Shown: positions 37,212 to 47,818, counted from the first letter of the stretch. The stretch is 64,000 bases of DNA from Marinobacterium jannaschii DSM 6295 (GCF_000620085.1 NZ_JHVJ01000004.1:1-64000), one strand, 5' to 3'. The notes: generated by a model from the sequence alone, not told the origin. Numbers and translations are program-made.

Positions 37212-38162
37212 ATGACTGACTACCGGATTACTGCTGAACAGGCGGCTGAGTTTGGCCGGGTCGCCGTGATCTATGGCGGAAACTCCGCCGAGCGTAGTGT
37301 CTCGCTGAACAGCGGTCGCGAAGTGCTGGATGGTTTATGTCGTGCGGGTGTCGATGCATTCGGGCTGGATCTTTATGGCGAGGGTGCGGCTGAAGATCCG
37401 ATTCGTCAGTTGCTTGAGGCCTGCTTTGATCGCGCTTTCCTTATTCTGCACGGTCCTGTCGGTGAAGACGGTACCCTGCAAGGCGTACTGCGAATGATGG
37501 ACAAGCCGTTTACCGGCAGTGATGTCACGGCATCGGCACTGGGAATGGATAAACTGCGCACCAAGCAGCTGTGGAAAGGAGCCGGCCTGCCTACCCCTGA
37601 CTTTATGGTGCTGCGCAGGCCTGAGGATCTGGCTGAGCTAGAGGCATTGATCGGATTTCCGGTCATGGTGAAGCCTGCGCATGAGGGCTCAAGCATTGGT
37701 ATGGCAAAAGCCGAGAATATGGCTCAGCTGCGCAGTGCCTATGAGCTGGCCCATGGCTATGATGGCCTGGTGCTGGCCGAACGCTGGATGAGCGGGGCTG
37801 AGTTTACCGTAGCGGTGTTGCACGGGCGCGCGTTACCCGCCATCCGGCTTGAGACCCCGCACGGTTTTTATGATTTTGACGCCAAATACACTTCGAATGA
37901 TACCCATTACCTGTTTGAACTGGGAATCAGTGAGGAGAAAGAAGCCGAGTTGAAAAAACTCTGTGAAGAGGCGTTTCGGATGGTAGGGTGCAGCGGCTGG
38001 GCAAGAGTTGATGTGATGCAGGACCAGTATGGTGATTTCCAGCTGCTTGAAATTAATACGGCGCCGGGTATGACGGATCATAGTCTGGTGCCGATGGCTG
38101 CTCGCCAGAACGGCATGGCGTTTTCTGAGCTGGTTGTCGAAATTCTGAAAACGGCGGTTTAA
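37212..38162 (+). CDS. ddlB: D-alanine:D-alanine ligase
   Basis: Ddl makes D-Ala-D-Ala, the substrate of MurF. The 316-residue ATP-grasp protein has VAVIYGGNSAERSVSLNSG (about 17-35), HGPVGEDGTLQG (about 79-90), VMVKPAHEGSSIGM in the central domain and LLEINTAPGMTDHSLVP near the C-terminus. It lies between murC and ftsQ, the standard place for ddlB. Confidence 0.97.
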   Translation: MTDYRITAEQAAEFGRVAVIYGGNSAERSVSLNSGREVLDGLCRAGVDAFGLDLYGEGAAEDPIRQLLEACFDRAFLILHGPVGEDGTLQGVLRMMDKPFTGSDVTASALGMDKLRTKQLWKGAGLPTPDFMVLRRPEDLAELEALIGFPVMVKPAHEGSSIGMAKAENMAQLRSAYELAHGYDGLVLAERWMSGAEFTVAVLHGRALPAIRLETPHGFYDFDAKYTSNDTHYLFELGISEEKEAELKKLCEEAFRMVGCSGWARVDVMQDQYGDFQLLEINTAPGMTDHSLVPMAARQNGMAFSELVVEILKTAV

Positions 38163-38963
38163 GTGCTGGCACGACTGCGCAGGTTTCGCGAACCGGTTCC
38201 CTCTGTCACAGAGGCCTCCCGGGGGGCACCCGCTTCGGTTGCAGATGAGGGCTGGTGGTTACCGCTCTGGACGCTGACCGCGCTGCTGATCTTTATTGCC
38301 CTGATTGCCGGACAGGGCCAGCGGCTCTGGTTATGGCTGGATCGTCCGGTGACGCAGATTGCGGTCAAAGGTGACACTTATCACCTGGATCGAAAGCGCC
38401 TTGCGGAAGATGTGGCTGCTGTGGTGGATGCCACGTTGTTACAGCTGGATATTGCTGCCATACGGGATATGGTGGCCGCCCACCCCTGGGTACGGGAAGT
38501 GTCGGTAGGCCGGGACTGGCCACAAACGCTGCAGATCACCGTCAGGGAAGAGGTGCCTGTTGCGCGTTGGGGGGAAAAGGGATTGTTGAATCATCAGGGA
38601 GATATTTTCTGGCCGGAGCTGAAGCCGGAATATGAAAAGTTACCCCGATTAAGCGGCCCGGCTACGGATACGGCGACCGTTATGGTCCAGTTCCACGACC
38701 TGAACCAGATGTTCAGGCAGGCCGATCTGACGATAAAGGGGCTTAATCTCGAAGCGCGTGGTGCCTGGACGCTGATTCTTGATAATGGCATCCGGGTTGT
38801 AGTTGGAAGAGAAAATATAAATGAGCGCCTGCAGCGCTTTTTACGCATTTATCGCCGTGAGCTGTCTGCTCAGGCTGAGCGCATTGAGCAGGTAGATATC
38901 CGCTATTTCAATGGCGTTGCGGTAAAATGGCGCCCGGAAGCGGAAGAAGATAACACAGGTTGA
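38163..38963 (+). CDS. ftsQ: cell division protein FtsQ
   Basis: FtsQ is a bitopic divisome protein linking early and late division proteins through FtsBL. The 266-residue protein has a cytoplasmic tail, one helix at about 39-58 (LTALLIFIALIAGQGQRLWLW), a POTRA domain (ITQIAVKGD..region, HPWVREVSVGRDWPQTLQITVREEVPVARW) and a beta-domain. It starts at GTG 38163, directly after the ddlB stop. ftsA begins 7 bp after its end. Confidence 0.94.
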   Translation: MLARLRRFREPVPSVTEASRGAPASVADEGWWLPLWTLTALLIFIALIAGQGQRLWLWLDRPVTQIAVKGDTYHLDRKRLAEDVAAVVDATLLQLDIAAIRDMVAAHPWVREVSVGRDWPQTLQITVREEVPVARWGEKGLLNHQGDIFWPELKPEYEKLPRLSGPATDTATVMVQFHDLNQMFRQADLTIKGLNLEARGAWTLILDNGIRVVVGRENINERLQRFLRIYRRELSAQAERIEQVDIRYFNGVAVKWRPEAEEDNTG

Positions 38964-38970
38964 CAGAGAT

Positions 38971-40239
38971 ATGGGTTCAACGACAAATAGCAATATGATA
39001 GTAGCGCTGGATATAGGTACATCCAAGGTGGTTTGCCTCGTTGCCGAGGTGACGCTGGACGGCGCAATTGAGGTTGTCGGCATCGGTTCTCATCCCTCCC
39101 GTGGATTGAAGCGCGGGGTTGTCGTCAATATCGAATCAACCGTCAGCTCCATTCAGCGGGCTGTTGAAGAAGCCGAGCTGATGGCGGGCTGTAAGATTCA
39201 TTCCGTCACAGTCGGCATTGCCGGCAGCCATATCAGTAGCCTGAACTCCCACGGCATAGTGGCTGTACGGGAGCGGGAAGTAACGGACTACGACCTTGAA
39301 CGGGTGATTGACGCTGCCCGGGCGGTGGCTATCCCGGCTGATCAGAAAATTCTACACATTCTGCCGCAGGAATATGTAATCGATAACCAGGACAGCATCA
39401 AGGAACCGCTGGGGATGTCCGGCGTGCGCCTGGAAGCCAAGGTGCATCTGGTAACCGGCGCGATCAATGCTGTGCAGAATATCGAAAAGTGCATTCGTCG
39501 CTGCGGACTGGATGTCGATGACGTGGTCCTGGAACAGCTGGCATCAAGCTATGCGGTGCTGACGGATGACGAAAAGGAACTCGGTGTCTGCATGGTCGAT
39601 ATCGGCGGTGGCACCACTGATATCGCGGTATTTACCGGTGGTTCCATCCGCCATACGGCGGTGATACCTATTGCCGGTGATCAGGTGACTAACGATATTG
39701 CGATGGCTCTGCGCACGCCAACCCAGCATGCCGAAGAGATCAAGATCAAGTACGCCTGTGCGCTGGGACAGCTGGCCAGTGCCGATGAAACGATTAAGGT
39801 ACCGAGTGTGGGGGATCGTCCTCCGCGGGATCTTTCACGTGCAGCGCTGGCCGAAGTGGTCGAACCCCGTTACGATGAACTGTTTACACTGATTCAGGCC
39901 GAGTTACGCCGCAGTGGTTTCGACGATCTGGTTGCTGCCGGCATTGTACTGACCGGCGGGACTTCATCCATGGAAGGCGCCGTGGAACTGGCAGAGGAAA
40001 TTTTCCATATGCCGGTAAGGCTGTCGCGACCTCACGGCCTTCGGGGAATGGACGACATTCTTGAAAGCCCTATCTTCGCAACCGGCGTTGGCTTACTGCA
40101 ATATGCAGGACAGAATCAGGAACGTAGTTTTGAGTCCGCGCGACCTGCCCAGCAGGACGCACCCGAACCGATTTTAGAACCTGTGCCCCAGATCAGTCTG
40201 CTGGAACGCATGAAATCCTGGTTCCAGGGTAATTTTTAA
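38971..40239 (+). CDS. ftsA: cell division protein FtsA
   Basis: FtsA is an actin-like ATPase that tethers FtsZ to the membrane. The 422-residue protein has VALDIGTSKVVCLVAE (about 11-26), the 1C-domain region, DIGGGTTDIAVF (about 210-221) and GIVLTGGTSSMEGAVELAEE. It ends in the amphipathic membrane-targeting helix (LLERMKSWFQGNF). It precedes ftsZ as usual. Confidence 0.98.
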   Translation: MGSTTNSNMIVALDIGTSKVVCLVAEVTLDGAIEVVGIGSHPSRGLKRGVVVNIESTVSSIQRAVEEAELMAGCKIHSVTVGIAGSHISSLNSHGIVAVREREVTDYDLERVIDAARAVAIPADQKILHILPQEYVIDNQDSIKEPLGMSGVRLEAKVHLVTGAINAVQNIEKCIRRCGLDVDDVVLEQLASSYAVLTDDEKELGVCMVDIGGGTTDIAVFTGGSIRHTAVIPIAGDQVTNDIAMALRTPTQHAEEIKIKYACALGQLASADETIKVPSVGDRPPRDLSRAALAEVVEPRYDELFTLIQAELRRSGFDDLVAAGIVLTGGTSSMEGAVELAEEIFHMPVRLSRPHGLRGMDDILESPIFATGVGLLQYAGQNQERSFESARPAQQDAPEPILEPVPQISLLERMKSWFQGNF

Positions 40240-40331
40240 CGCCATCTTGCATTAATCGCTTGATGTTGCTGATGACAGAATTATGATAGCGCCGGAAGGT
40301 AGTGGCAGGCGCACAAATGGAGGCTTGGCAG

Positions 40332-41519
40332 ATGTTTGAATTATTAGATAACTTACCGCAAAACGCGGTCATTAAAGTAGTAGGTGTCGGTGGCGGCGGT
40401 GGTAATGCTGTCCAGCATATGGTGAGCACCGAGGTTGAAGGTGTTGAGTTTATCTGTGCTAACACTGATGCTCAGGCCCTTAACAATATGGCTGCCCGCA
40501 CCGTGCTGCAGATCGGTGGTGAACTCACTAAAGGTCTGGGGGCGGGTGCAAATCCTGAAGTCGGCCGTCAGGCGGCCATGGAAGATCGTGAACGCATTAC
40601 CGAGATGCTGCACGGTACCGATATGGTGTTTATCACTGCCGGTATGGGCGGGGGTACTGGTACTGGTGCTGCGCCTATCGTGGCTGAAGTCGCCAAAGAG
40701 ATGGGTGTGCTGACCGTTGCGGTTGTCACTAAACCGTTTCCTTTTGAAGGCAAGAAGCGCTCGCTGATCGCCGAAGAGGGGATCAAATCTCTGCGTGAAA
40801 GCGTGGATTCCCTGATTATTATCCCGAATGCCAACCTGATGCAGGTTCTCGGGCGCAACTGCAGCCTGATGAATGCGTTTAATGCAGCGAACGACGTACT
40901 TCGCGGCGCGGTGCAGGGTATCTCTGACCTGATCACCCGTCCGGGTATGATCAACGTCGACTTTGCCGACGTCCGTACCGTGATGTCCGAAATGGGCATG
41001 GCGATGATGGGGACCGGCGTTGCCCGTGGTGAAGGACGCGCACTGGAAGCGGCTCAGGCCGCGATTAACAGTCCGTTGCTGGATAACATCGACCTGAAGG
41101 GCGCGAAAGGCGTACTGGTAAATATTACTGCAGGTATGGATCTGAGCCTGGGCGAATTCTCCGAAGTCGGTGATCTGGTGCATGAGTATGCGTCCGAGAA
41201 TGCCACGGTTGTGGTGGGTACTGTATTTGACAGTGAACTTACTGACGAGCTCAAGGTCACAGTGGTGGCAACTGGTCTTGATAAGGCTCAGGAAGAAGTG
41301 CGGGTAGTCTCTTCCAATACGACCAAAAAGACCGATGGCAGCCTGGATTTTGAACAGATCGAACTGCCAACTGTCCTGCGTCGCCAGAAGGAAGATGCGC
41401 TGGCCGCACCGGAGACACACCCATCCCGTTCTTCAGATGCTGCAGCGCCAGCCGATAAAGAAGATGGAGACCTGGGATACCTTGATATTCCTACGTTTCT
41501 ACGAAAGCAGGCGGATTGA
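40332..41519 (+). CDS. ftsZ: cell division protein FtsZ
   Basis: FtsZ is the tubulin-like GTPase that forms the division ring. The 395-residue protein has KVVGVGGGGGNAV (15-27), the tubulin signature GGGTGTG (107-113) and NVDFADVRTVM. A variable linker leads to the conserved C-terminal peptide LDIPTFLRKQAD, which binds FtsA and ZipA. I chose ATG 40332 since TGGAGG lies upstream and homologues begin MFEL; the frame is open to 40302. Confidence 0.98.
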   Translation: MFELLDNLPQNAVIKVVGVGGGGGNAVQHMVSTEVEGVEFICANTDAQALNNMAARTVLQIGGELTKGLGAGANPEVGRQAAMEDRERITEMLHGTDMVFITAGMGGGTGTGAAPIVAEVAKEMGVLTVAVVTKPFPFEGKKRSLIAEEGIKSLRESVDSLIIIPNANLMQVLGRNCSLMNAFNAANDVLRGAVQGISDLITRPGMINVDFADVRTVMSEMGMAMMGTGVARGEGRALEAAQAAINSPLLDNIDLKGAKGVLVNITAGMDLSLGEFSEVGDLVHEYASENATVVVGTVFDSELTDELKVTVVATGLDKAQEEVRVVSSNTTKKTDGSLDFEQIELPTVLRRQKEDALAAPETHPSRSSDAAAPADKEDGDLGYLDIPTFLRKQAD

Positions 41520-41534
41520 TTTCGCCTGCTCAAG

Positions 41535-41564
41535 TTGCTGTAAGAAACACAACTTTGGTATGAT
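41535..41564 (+). promoter_or_regulatory. probable lpxC promoter
   Basis: TTGCTG (41535-41540) and TATGAT (41559-41564) with an 18-bp spacer lie in the short gap between ftsZ and lpxC. lpxC often has its own promoter here. Confidence 0.5.
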
Positions 41565-41602
41565 TGCCCGTTTGACGGCGCACCACTAACACGGCGATAT
41601 AT

Positions 41603-42520
41603 ATGATCAGACAGCGAACACTAAAAAACAGTATCAAAGCTACCGGCATCGGCCTCCATACAGGTCAGAAAGTTTATCTGACATTAAAGCCTGCCCCGGT
41701 AGACAGCGGTATTGTTTTTCGTCGCGTCGATCTTGATCCTGTCGTTGAGATTGAGGCGCATGCACACAACGTGGTTGATACCACGCTCTCCACCAATCTG
41801 GCTAAAGATGGTGTGCGTGTTGCGACGGTTGAGCATCTCCTGTCAGCTATGGCTGGCCTCGGTATCGATAACGCGGTTATTGAACTGAGCTCGGAAGAAG
41901 TGCCAATCATGGATGGCAGTTCTGCTCCCTTTGTATTCCTGATTCAGTCTGCAGGGATTCATGAGCAGGATGCAGCGAAAAAATTTATCCGTATAAAGCG
42001 TGAAGTAACCGTTAAGGTTGATGATAAGTCTGCGACTTTCCGTCCGTTTCACGGCTTTAAGGTCGGCTTTAAAATCGACTTTGAACATCCAGCGTTCGAA
42101 GGCCGTAATATGGAAGCCTGTCTGGATTTCTCCAGCACCTCATTTGTAAAAGAGGTGAGCCGTGCCCGTACCTTCGGCTTTATGCGGGATATCGAATACC
42201 TGCGTTCCCAGAATCTGGTGCTGGGTGGTAGTTTCGAGAATGCGATCGTTGTTGACGACTACCGAATTCTGAATGAAGACGGTCTGCGTTACGAAGATGA
42301 GTTTGTTAAGCACAAAGTGCTTGATGCCGTGGGCGATCTCTACCTGCTGGGCAAAAGCCTGGTCGGTGAATTCTTCGGGCACAAGTCAGGTCACTACTTG
42401 AATAACCTGCTGCTTCGCGAGCTGCTGGCTCAGGAAGATGCCTGGGAGGTTGTGACTTATGAGGATCAGGACGCAGAAGCGCCGATCTCCTATCAAAAGC
42501 CGGTGCTGGCGGTAGGATAA
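41603..42520 (+). CDS. lpxC: UDP-3-O-acyl-N-acetylglucosamine deacetylase
   Basis: LpxC is the zinc deacetylase that commits the cell to lipid A synthesis. The 305-residue protein has zinc ligands at His78 (VEHLLSA), His237 and Asp241 ([10 protein letters not shown]), and the catalytic His264 ([10 protein letters not shown]). These match the E. coli positions within one residue. It ends the dcw block and is followed by a terminator. Confidence 0.98.
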   Translation: MIRQRTLKNSIKATGIGLHTGQKVYLTLKPAPVDSGIVFRRVDLDPVVEIEAHAHNVVDTTLSTNLAKDGVRVATVEHLLSAMAGLGIDNAVIELSSEEVPIMDGSSAPFVFLIQSAGIHEQDAAKKFIRIKREVTVKVDDKSATFRPFHGFKVGFKIDFEHPAFEGRNMEACLDFSSTSFVKEVSRARTFGFMRDIEYLRSQNLVLGGSFENAIVVDDYRILNEDGLRYEDEFVKHKVLDAVGDLYLLGKSLVGEFFGHKSGHYLNNLLLRELLAQEDAWEVVTYEDQDAEAPISYQKPVLAVG

Positions 42521-42525
42521 AAAGG

Positions 42526-42554
42526 AAAGCCGAGCCTCCGGGTTCGGCTTTTTT
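42526..42554 (+). terminator. terminator after lpxC
   Basis: AAAGCCGAGCC-TCCG-GGTTCGGCTTTTTT, a strong hairpin with a T tract that closes the dcw block. Confidence 0.92.
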
Positions 42555-42788
42555 ATGCCCTTAGCCCGCCTTGTCCGTGGCTTTCTGTTTGACTAAGTCT
42601 GTGTCGACTAGCCGTCATCCCCAGGGGCGGGCTTTTCGCCGGGGCTCTAGGCATTTAGTCACATCCTTTTGATTTAATACATAAATATACGTCCTTGAGA
42701 TTCTATTCTTCGCCCCAATAAAGGTAGAATGAATCACTTCCGCGCTATGTGGAAAGGAACCCGATATTAACTAGCTGAAAGTGCAAGC

Positions 42789-45545
42789 ATGCTGACCTCT
42801 CTGTTCAAAAAGATATTCGGAAGTAAGAACGATCGTGAACTCAAGCGGATGGGACGTCTGGTTAAACAGATCAACGCCTTCGAGCCTGAGTTGGAAAAAC
42901 TATCTGATGCTGAACTGAAGGCTAAAACTGAAGAGTTTCGCCAGCGTCTTAAGGATGGCGCGACGCTGGATCAGCTGTTGCCGGAAGCCTTTGCCGTAGT
43001 GCGAGAGGCCTCCAAGCGTGTGATGGGTATGCGTCACTTTGATGTACAGCTTATCGGTGGCCTGACGCTGCATGAAGGTAAGGTCGCAGAGATGCGTACC
43101 GGTGAAGGTAAAACCCTGGTGGCCACACTGCCGTCTTACCTCAACGCCCTGAGCGAGAAGGGGGTTCACGTTGTCACAGTGAATGACTATCTGGCGCGGC
43201 GTGATGCTGACTGGATGCGCCCGTTGCATGAAGCTCTGGGGCTGACCGTAGGTGTTGCGGTATCGGGACAGGACCCTGCTACCAAGCGTGCAGCTTATGC
43301 CTGTGATATTACCTACGGCACAAACAACGAGTTCGGGTTCGATTACCTGCGCGACAACATGGCGTTTAGCCTGGATGAAAAAGTCCAGCGCGAGTTTAAC
43401 TTTGCCATTGTCGATGAAGTGGATTCTATCCTGATCGACGAAGCGCGGACGCCGCTGATTATCTCCGGCCCTGCTGAAGACAGCTCCGCACTTTATGCAG
43501 CGATCAATACCCTGATTCCGGAACTGGAACGCTTTGATGGCGAGATAGACCCGAAAGATGAATCTCAGGTAATCGACCAGCACTTCGTGGTTGATGAGAA
43601 GAACAGAACGGTCGAACTGACCGAGGCTGGCCACCAGATGGTGGAAGAGATGTTTAACAGCCACGGCCTGCTGCAGGAAGGCGAAAGCCTGTACGCCCCT
43701 CAGAACCTGAACCTGCTGCATCATGTGCTGGCCGCGCTGCGTGCCCATCACCTTTATGTGCGTGACAAGGACTATATAGTTCAGGACAGTCAGGTTGTCA
43801 TCGTTGATGAGCATACCGGCCGAATCATGCCGGGCCGCCGCTGGTCTGAAGGCCTGCATCAGGCCGTTGAGGCAAAAGAAGGTGTGACGATTCAGCAGGA
43901 AAGCCAGACTCTGGCCTCCACCACCTTCCAGAACTATTTCCGCCTCTACAATAACCTGTCAGGCATGACCGGTACCGCGGACACTGAAGCCTTCGAGCTG
44001 CGCCAGATCTACGGCCTCGATGTGGTGGTGATCCCAACCAATAAGCCCGTTGCCCGTAAAGATGCCAATGACCTGGTCTACCTGACCATGGACGAGAAAT
44101 ATCAGGCGATTATTAAAGAGATTCGTGGTTGTCAGGAGGCCAAACGCCCTGTTCTGGTGGGTACCGCTTCTGTTGAGTCTTCCGAGCTGATCTCGGCGTT
44201 GCTGAAGAAAGAGAAGATCGCTCACAATGTACTGAATGCCAAGAACCATGCCGGTGAAGCGACAGTTATCGCCGATGCGGGTCGCCCGGGAGCGGTTACT
44301 ATTGCTACCAATATGGCCGGACGTGGTACTGATATTATGTTGGGGGGGAAGCTTGACGCTGAGTTAGCTGCACTGGGCGACGAGGCGACGCCAGAACAGA
44401 TTGAAGCGGCAACAGCGGACTGGAAACAGCGTCAGGCAGCAGTCCTCGAAGCCGGCGGCCTGCATATCGTGGGTACCGAGCGCCATGAGTCACGTCGTAT
44501 CGATAACCAGCTGCGTGGTCGAGCTGGTCGCCAGGGTGACCCGGGTTCATCCCGTTTCTTCCTGTGCCTTGAAGATGACCTGATGCGGATCTTCGCTTCT
44601 GACCGGGTGCGCCAGTTTATGCAGGCGCTGGGTATGGAGAAGGGCGAAGCAATTGAGCATAAGATGGTGACCAACGCGATCGAAAAGGCCCAGCGTAAGG
44701 TTGAAGGCCGTAACTTCGATATTCGTAAGGCACTGCTTGAGTACGATGACGTGGCAAACGACCAGCGTACGGTGATCTACGGACAGCGTAACGAGCTGAT
44801 GGCCAGCGATGATATTTCCGAAACTGTAGTTGCCGTTCGGGAAGAGGTTGTCGATGCTGCGATCAGCGAGTATATCCCGCCACAGAGTCTGGAAGAGCAG
44901 TGGGATGTGCCGGGTCTGGAGAAGACCATGGAAGCTGAGTTTGGCCTGAAACTTCCGATCGCTCAGTGGTTGGAAGAAAACGATAACCTGCACGAAGAAT
45001 CACTGCGTAAGAAGCTTCAGGATGAAGTGAACGCCTCTTACGCAGCTAAAGAGGAACAGGTGGGTGCGGAAACTATGCGCACCTTTGAGAAGCAGGTGAT
45101 GTTGCAGGTACTGGACACCTTGTGGAAAGAACATCTGCAGAGCATGGATCATCTGCGTCAGGGTATTCATCTACGTGGCTATGCGCAGAAAAACCCGAAG
45201 CAGGAATACAAGCGTGAATCCTTTGAGCTGTTCCAGCAACTGCTGGAAAACATTAAGCGCGATGTCGTGCGTATCCTGTCTCATGTTCAGGTTCGCGAAC
45301 CTGAAGACGTGGATGCTATGGAGCAGCAGCGACGAGAGCAGGCCGAGCGTCAGCAGATGAACTACCAGCATGAACAGAGCTCTGCCATGCAGCAGGATAT
45401 GCAGCTGGAAGAGTCTGATGTCGCAGTAGAAACTGATGAAGCAGTCGAGACCTTTGTGCGTGATGAGCGTAAGGTCGGTCGTAATGAGCCTTGTCCTTGC
45501 GGATCGGGTAAAAAATATAAACAGTGTCATGGCAAGCTGAGCTGA
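42789..45545 (+). CDS. secA: protein translocase ATPase SecA
   Basis: SecA drives export of unfolded proteins through SecYEG. The 918-residue protein has Walker A MRTGEGKT (102-109), the DEVD region [14 protein letters not shown] (about 207-220), [15 protein letters not shown] in the second motor domain and the zinc-binding C-terminus [14 protein letters not shown], which binds SecB and lipid. secM, which sits before secA in E. coli, is absent. The 234-bp upstream gap contains GC-rich complementary arms. Confidence 0.98.
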   Translation: MLTSLFKKIFGSKNDRELKRMGRLVKQINAFEPELEKLSDAELKAKTEEFRQRLKDGATLDQLLPEAFAVVREASKRVMGMRHFDVQLIGGLTLHEGKVAEMRTGEGKTLVATLPSYLNALSEKGVHVVTVNDYLARRDADWMRPLHEALGLTVGVAVSGQDPATKRAAYACDITYGTNNEFGFDYLRDNMAFSLDEKVQREFNFAIVDEVDSILIDEARTPLIISGPAEDSSALYAAINTLIPELERFDGEIDPKDESQVIDQHFVVDEKNRTVELTEAGHQMVEEMFNSHGLLQEGESLYAPQNLNLLHHVLAALRAHHLYVRDKDYIVQDSQVVIVDEHTGRIMPGRRWSEGLHQAVEAKEGVTIQQESQTLASTTFQNYFRLYNNLSGMTGTADTEAFELRQIYGLDVVVIPTNKPVARKDANDLVYLTMDEKYQAIIKEIRGCQEAKRPVLVGTASVESSELISALLKKEKIAHNVLNAKNHAGEATVIADAGRPGAVTIATNMAGRGTDIMLGGKLDAELAALGDEATPEQIEAATADWKQRQAAVLEAGGLHIVGTERHESRRIDNQLRGRAGRQGDPGSSRFFLCLEDDLMRIFASDRVRQFMQALGMEKGEAIEHKMVTNAIEKAQRKVEGRNFDIRKALLEYDDVANDQRTVIYGQRNELMASDDISETVVAVREEVVDAAISEYIPPQSLEEQWDVPGLEKTMEAEFGLKLPIAQWLEENDNLHEESLRKKLQDEVNASYAAKEEQVGAETMRTFEKQVMLQVLDTLWKEHLQSMDHLRQGIHLRGYAQKNPKQEYKRESFELFQQLLENIKRDVVRILSHVQVREPEDVDAMEQQRREQAERQQMNYQHEQSSAMQQDMQLEESDVAVETDEAVETFVRDERKVGRNEPCPCGSGKKYKQCHGKLS

Positions 45546-45610
45546 TATCTATATCGGCGATGCACCGGGCATCCGGTCACTGGCAGTCATGCCTGTGACT
45601 CGTAACACAT

Positions 45611-45643
45611 AAACAAAGCAGCCCCGGCTGCTTTGTTTGTCTT
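45611..45643 (+). terminator. terminator after secA
   Basis: AAACAAAGCAGCC and GGCTGCTTTGTTT form a 13-bp stem followed by T-rich sequence, just upstream of the argJ ribosome binding site. Confidence 0.88.
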
Positions 45644-45657
45644 TAGGAGAGATTGAA

Positions 45658-46875
45658 ATGGCTGTTGGACCTGATACCTTGCAGCGGATGCTGCCTGTCG
45701 CGGGCTTTAAACTGGGCACGGCTTCGGCGGGAATTAAAACCCCAGGACGCCTGGACCTGGTGCTGATGGAGATTGCGGAAGATTCCACCGTTGCCGGTGT
45801 CTTCACTAAGAATGCTTTCTGTGCTGCCCCGGTGCAGATCTGCAAGCGTCACCTTGAGGTCGCATCTCCACGCTATCTGTTGGTGAATACCGGAAATGCC
45901 AATGCCGGTACCGGTCAGCAGGGCTATCAGGATGCGATACTGAGCTGCGAATCAGTGGCGGGCCTGACTGCTACTCAGGACGCTGAAGTTCTGCCATTTT
46001 CCACCGGCGTTATCGGTGAAAAACTGCCGGTTGAAAAGATTGTCGCGGCGCTGCCCCAGGCTCAGGCTGATCTGAAAGAAGCCGGCTGGGAACGTGCAGC
46101 CAGCGGTATTCTGACCACTGATACCCGACCTAAGGGCAGCAGTGTGCAGATTGAGTATCAGAGTCAGAGCATTACCCTCACCGGTATCTCTAAGGGCTCC
46201 GGTATGATCAAGCCAAATATGGCGACCATGCTGGGCTATGTAGCAACGGATGCGGCCATTGCCCAGCCTCTACTGCAGCAGCTACTGACGCAGGCTACTG
46301 ATAAGTCTTTCAACCGCATCACTGTTGACAGTGATACCTCTACCAACGATTCCTGCATTCTGGTTGCTACCGGTCAGTCCGGGATCGAAGTATCCGCGCA
46401 GGAACCTGAACTGTTGCAGCTTTTCAGCAGCGCACTGGAAGAGCTGATGCAATATCTTGCCCATGCCATCGTGCGTGATGGCGAAGGGGCGACTAAATTT
46501 GTCACTGTTCAGGTTGATGAGGCTGCAACTCAGGACGAGGCACTGGCGGTCGCGTTTGATATCGCTCACTCCCCGCTGGTTAAAACCGCACTGTTTGCTT
46601 CCGATCCGAACTGGGGGCGTATTCTGGCAGTAGTCGGACGCGCAGGTGTGGAAAATCTGGATATCGATGCGCTGGAGATTTACCTAGGCGATGTGCGTAT
46701 TGTTTCTGCCGGTGGCCGCGATGCAAATTACACCGAAGAGGCAGGTCAGGCCGTCATGGACCAGGAAGAGATCTGCATCCGGGTTGTATTACACCGTGGT
46801 GAAGTGTCAGAAACCGTCTGGACCACCGACCTGTCGCAGGAGTATGTCAGCATCAACGCGGATTACCGTAGTTAA
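45658..46875 (+). CDS. argJ: bifunctional ornithine acetyltransferase / N-acetylglutamate synthase
   Basis: ArgJ recycles the acetyl group from N-acetylornithine to glutamate in arginine synthesis, and may also make N-acetylglutamate from acetyl-CoA. The 405-residue precursor has the self-cleavage site NMATMLGY, with the catalytic Thr190 starting the beta chain. Other family segments are LLVNTGNANAGTG (about 74-86) and DSDTSTNDSC. I chose ATG 45658 because GGAGAG lies upstream. The next gene starts 1 bp after its stop. Confidence 0.96.
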   Translation: MAVGPDTLQRMLPVAGFKLGTASAGIKTPGRLDLVLMEIAEDSTVAGVFTKNAFCAAPVQICKRHLEVASPRYLLVNTGNANAGTGQQGYQDAILSCESVAGLTATQDAEVLPFSTGVIGEKLPVEKIVAALPQAQADLKEAGWERAASGILTTDTRPKGSSVQIEYQSQSITLTGISKGSGMIKPNMATMLGYVATDAAIAQPLLQQLLTQATDKSFNRITVDSDTSTNDSCILVATGQSGIEVSAQEPELLQLFSSALEELMQYLAHAIVRDGEGATKFVTVQVDEAATQDEALAVAFDIAHSPLVKTALFASDPNWGRILAVVGRAGVENLDIDALEIYLGDVRIVSAGGRDANYTEEAGQAVMDQEEICIRVVLHRGEVSETVWTTDLSQEYVSINADYRS

Positions 46876-46876
46876 G

Positions 46877-47818
46877 ATGTCAGTTGCTAAGAAAATCGTG
46901 CATGTAGCTGCTGCCGTGATCGTTGATGATCACGGCAGGATTCTCCTGGCGAAGCGCCCTGATGATAAGCATCAGGGCGGTCTCTGGGAGTTTCCGGGTG
47001 GTAAGGTGGAGTCCGGTGAGCCGGTTTCCTCCGCTTTGCTCAGAGAGTTGGATGAGGAGCTGGGCATCACCGTCATGGCGTCTTTTCCCCTGATTAAGGT
47101 TCCGTACCACTATCCGGATAAGTCGGTGTTGCTGGACGTCTATAAGGTGACGGCCTTTACCGGCGAAGCCTATGGTCGGGAAGGTCAGCAGGTACGCTGG
47201 GTTGAGCCAGCGGATCTGGATGACTATCAGTTTCCGGCGGCTAACCGGCCGATCGTCAATGCTGCATTGTTACCACAGCGTTTATTGATTACTGGCACCG
47301 CTGAACCTCAGGAGTATGTTGAGAAGGTCGCACAGGCGGTCAATCGCGGGGCTGAAGGCGTGATGTTTCGGGCTAATGCGCTTGATGACGCTTCCTTCGC
47401 GGAGCTGGCCGCCGTATTGCAGACCGGTTTCACACAGGCGCGTTTTCTGACCCTGAACTGTTCCATTGAGATGGCTGAAAAGCTGCGTGCTGATGCGCTT
47501 CACCTTAATCGACACCGTTTGCAGGAATTACAGGATCGCAAGCAGTTTAGCGGTCGCTGGCTCAGTGCTTCCTGCCACAGTCGTGAAGAGCTGCAGATGG
47601 CGGTGGAGAAGGGTGTGGATTTTATTTTGCTGTCACCGGTAAAGGAAACCTCCAGTCATCCGGGAGATGCTGGTATGGGCTGGGATCGGTTTGCCGATCT
47701 GCTGGCTGAATGCCCAGTACCGGTTTTTGCGTTGGGTGGAATGGGAGAGGAGGATCTGGCTCTGGCGTCCAATGCCGGAGCCCAGGGGATTGCCGCTATC
47801 AGTGCGTGGTGGGCGTAA
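46877..47818 (+). CDS. mutT: Nudix hydrolase fused to a ThiE-like domain
   Basis: The N-terminal half (about 1-130) is a MutT-type Nudix hydrolase with a perfect Nudix box from Gly42 to Ile64 (GGKVESGEP..RELDEELGI). This class removes 8-oxo-dGTP from the nucleotide pool. The C-terminal half (about 135-313) is a thiamine-phosphate-synthase-like TIM barrel (HLNRHRLQ, SASCHSREEL, LLSPVKETSSHPG, FALGGMGEEDL). This fusion is known in pseudomonads and relatives. Several ThiE substrate motifs are altered, so thiamine synthase activity is doubtful. The 3' end overlaps the convergent yacG by 20 bp. Confidence 0.92.
   Translation: MSVAKKIVHVAAAVIVDDHGRILLAKRPDDKHQGGLWEFPGGKVESGEPVSSALLRELDEELGITVMASFPLIKVPYHYPDKSVLLDVYKVTAFTGEAYGREGQQVRWVEPADLDDYQFPAANRPIVNAALLPQRLLITGTAEPQEYVEKVAQAVNRGAEGVMFRANALDDASFAELAAVLQTGFTQARFLTLNCSIEMAEKLRADALHLNRHRLQELQDRKQFSGRWLSASCHSREELQMAVEKGVDFILLSPVKETSSHPGDAGMGWDRFADLLAECPVPVFALGGMGEEDLALASNAGAQGIAAISAWWA

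Noticed and set aside
42555-42788. secM-like arrest peptide gene upstream of secA
   Set aside because: No ORF with a signal sequence or an arrest motif is present in the gap.
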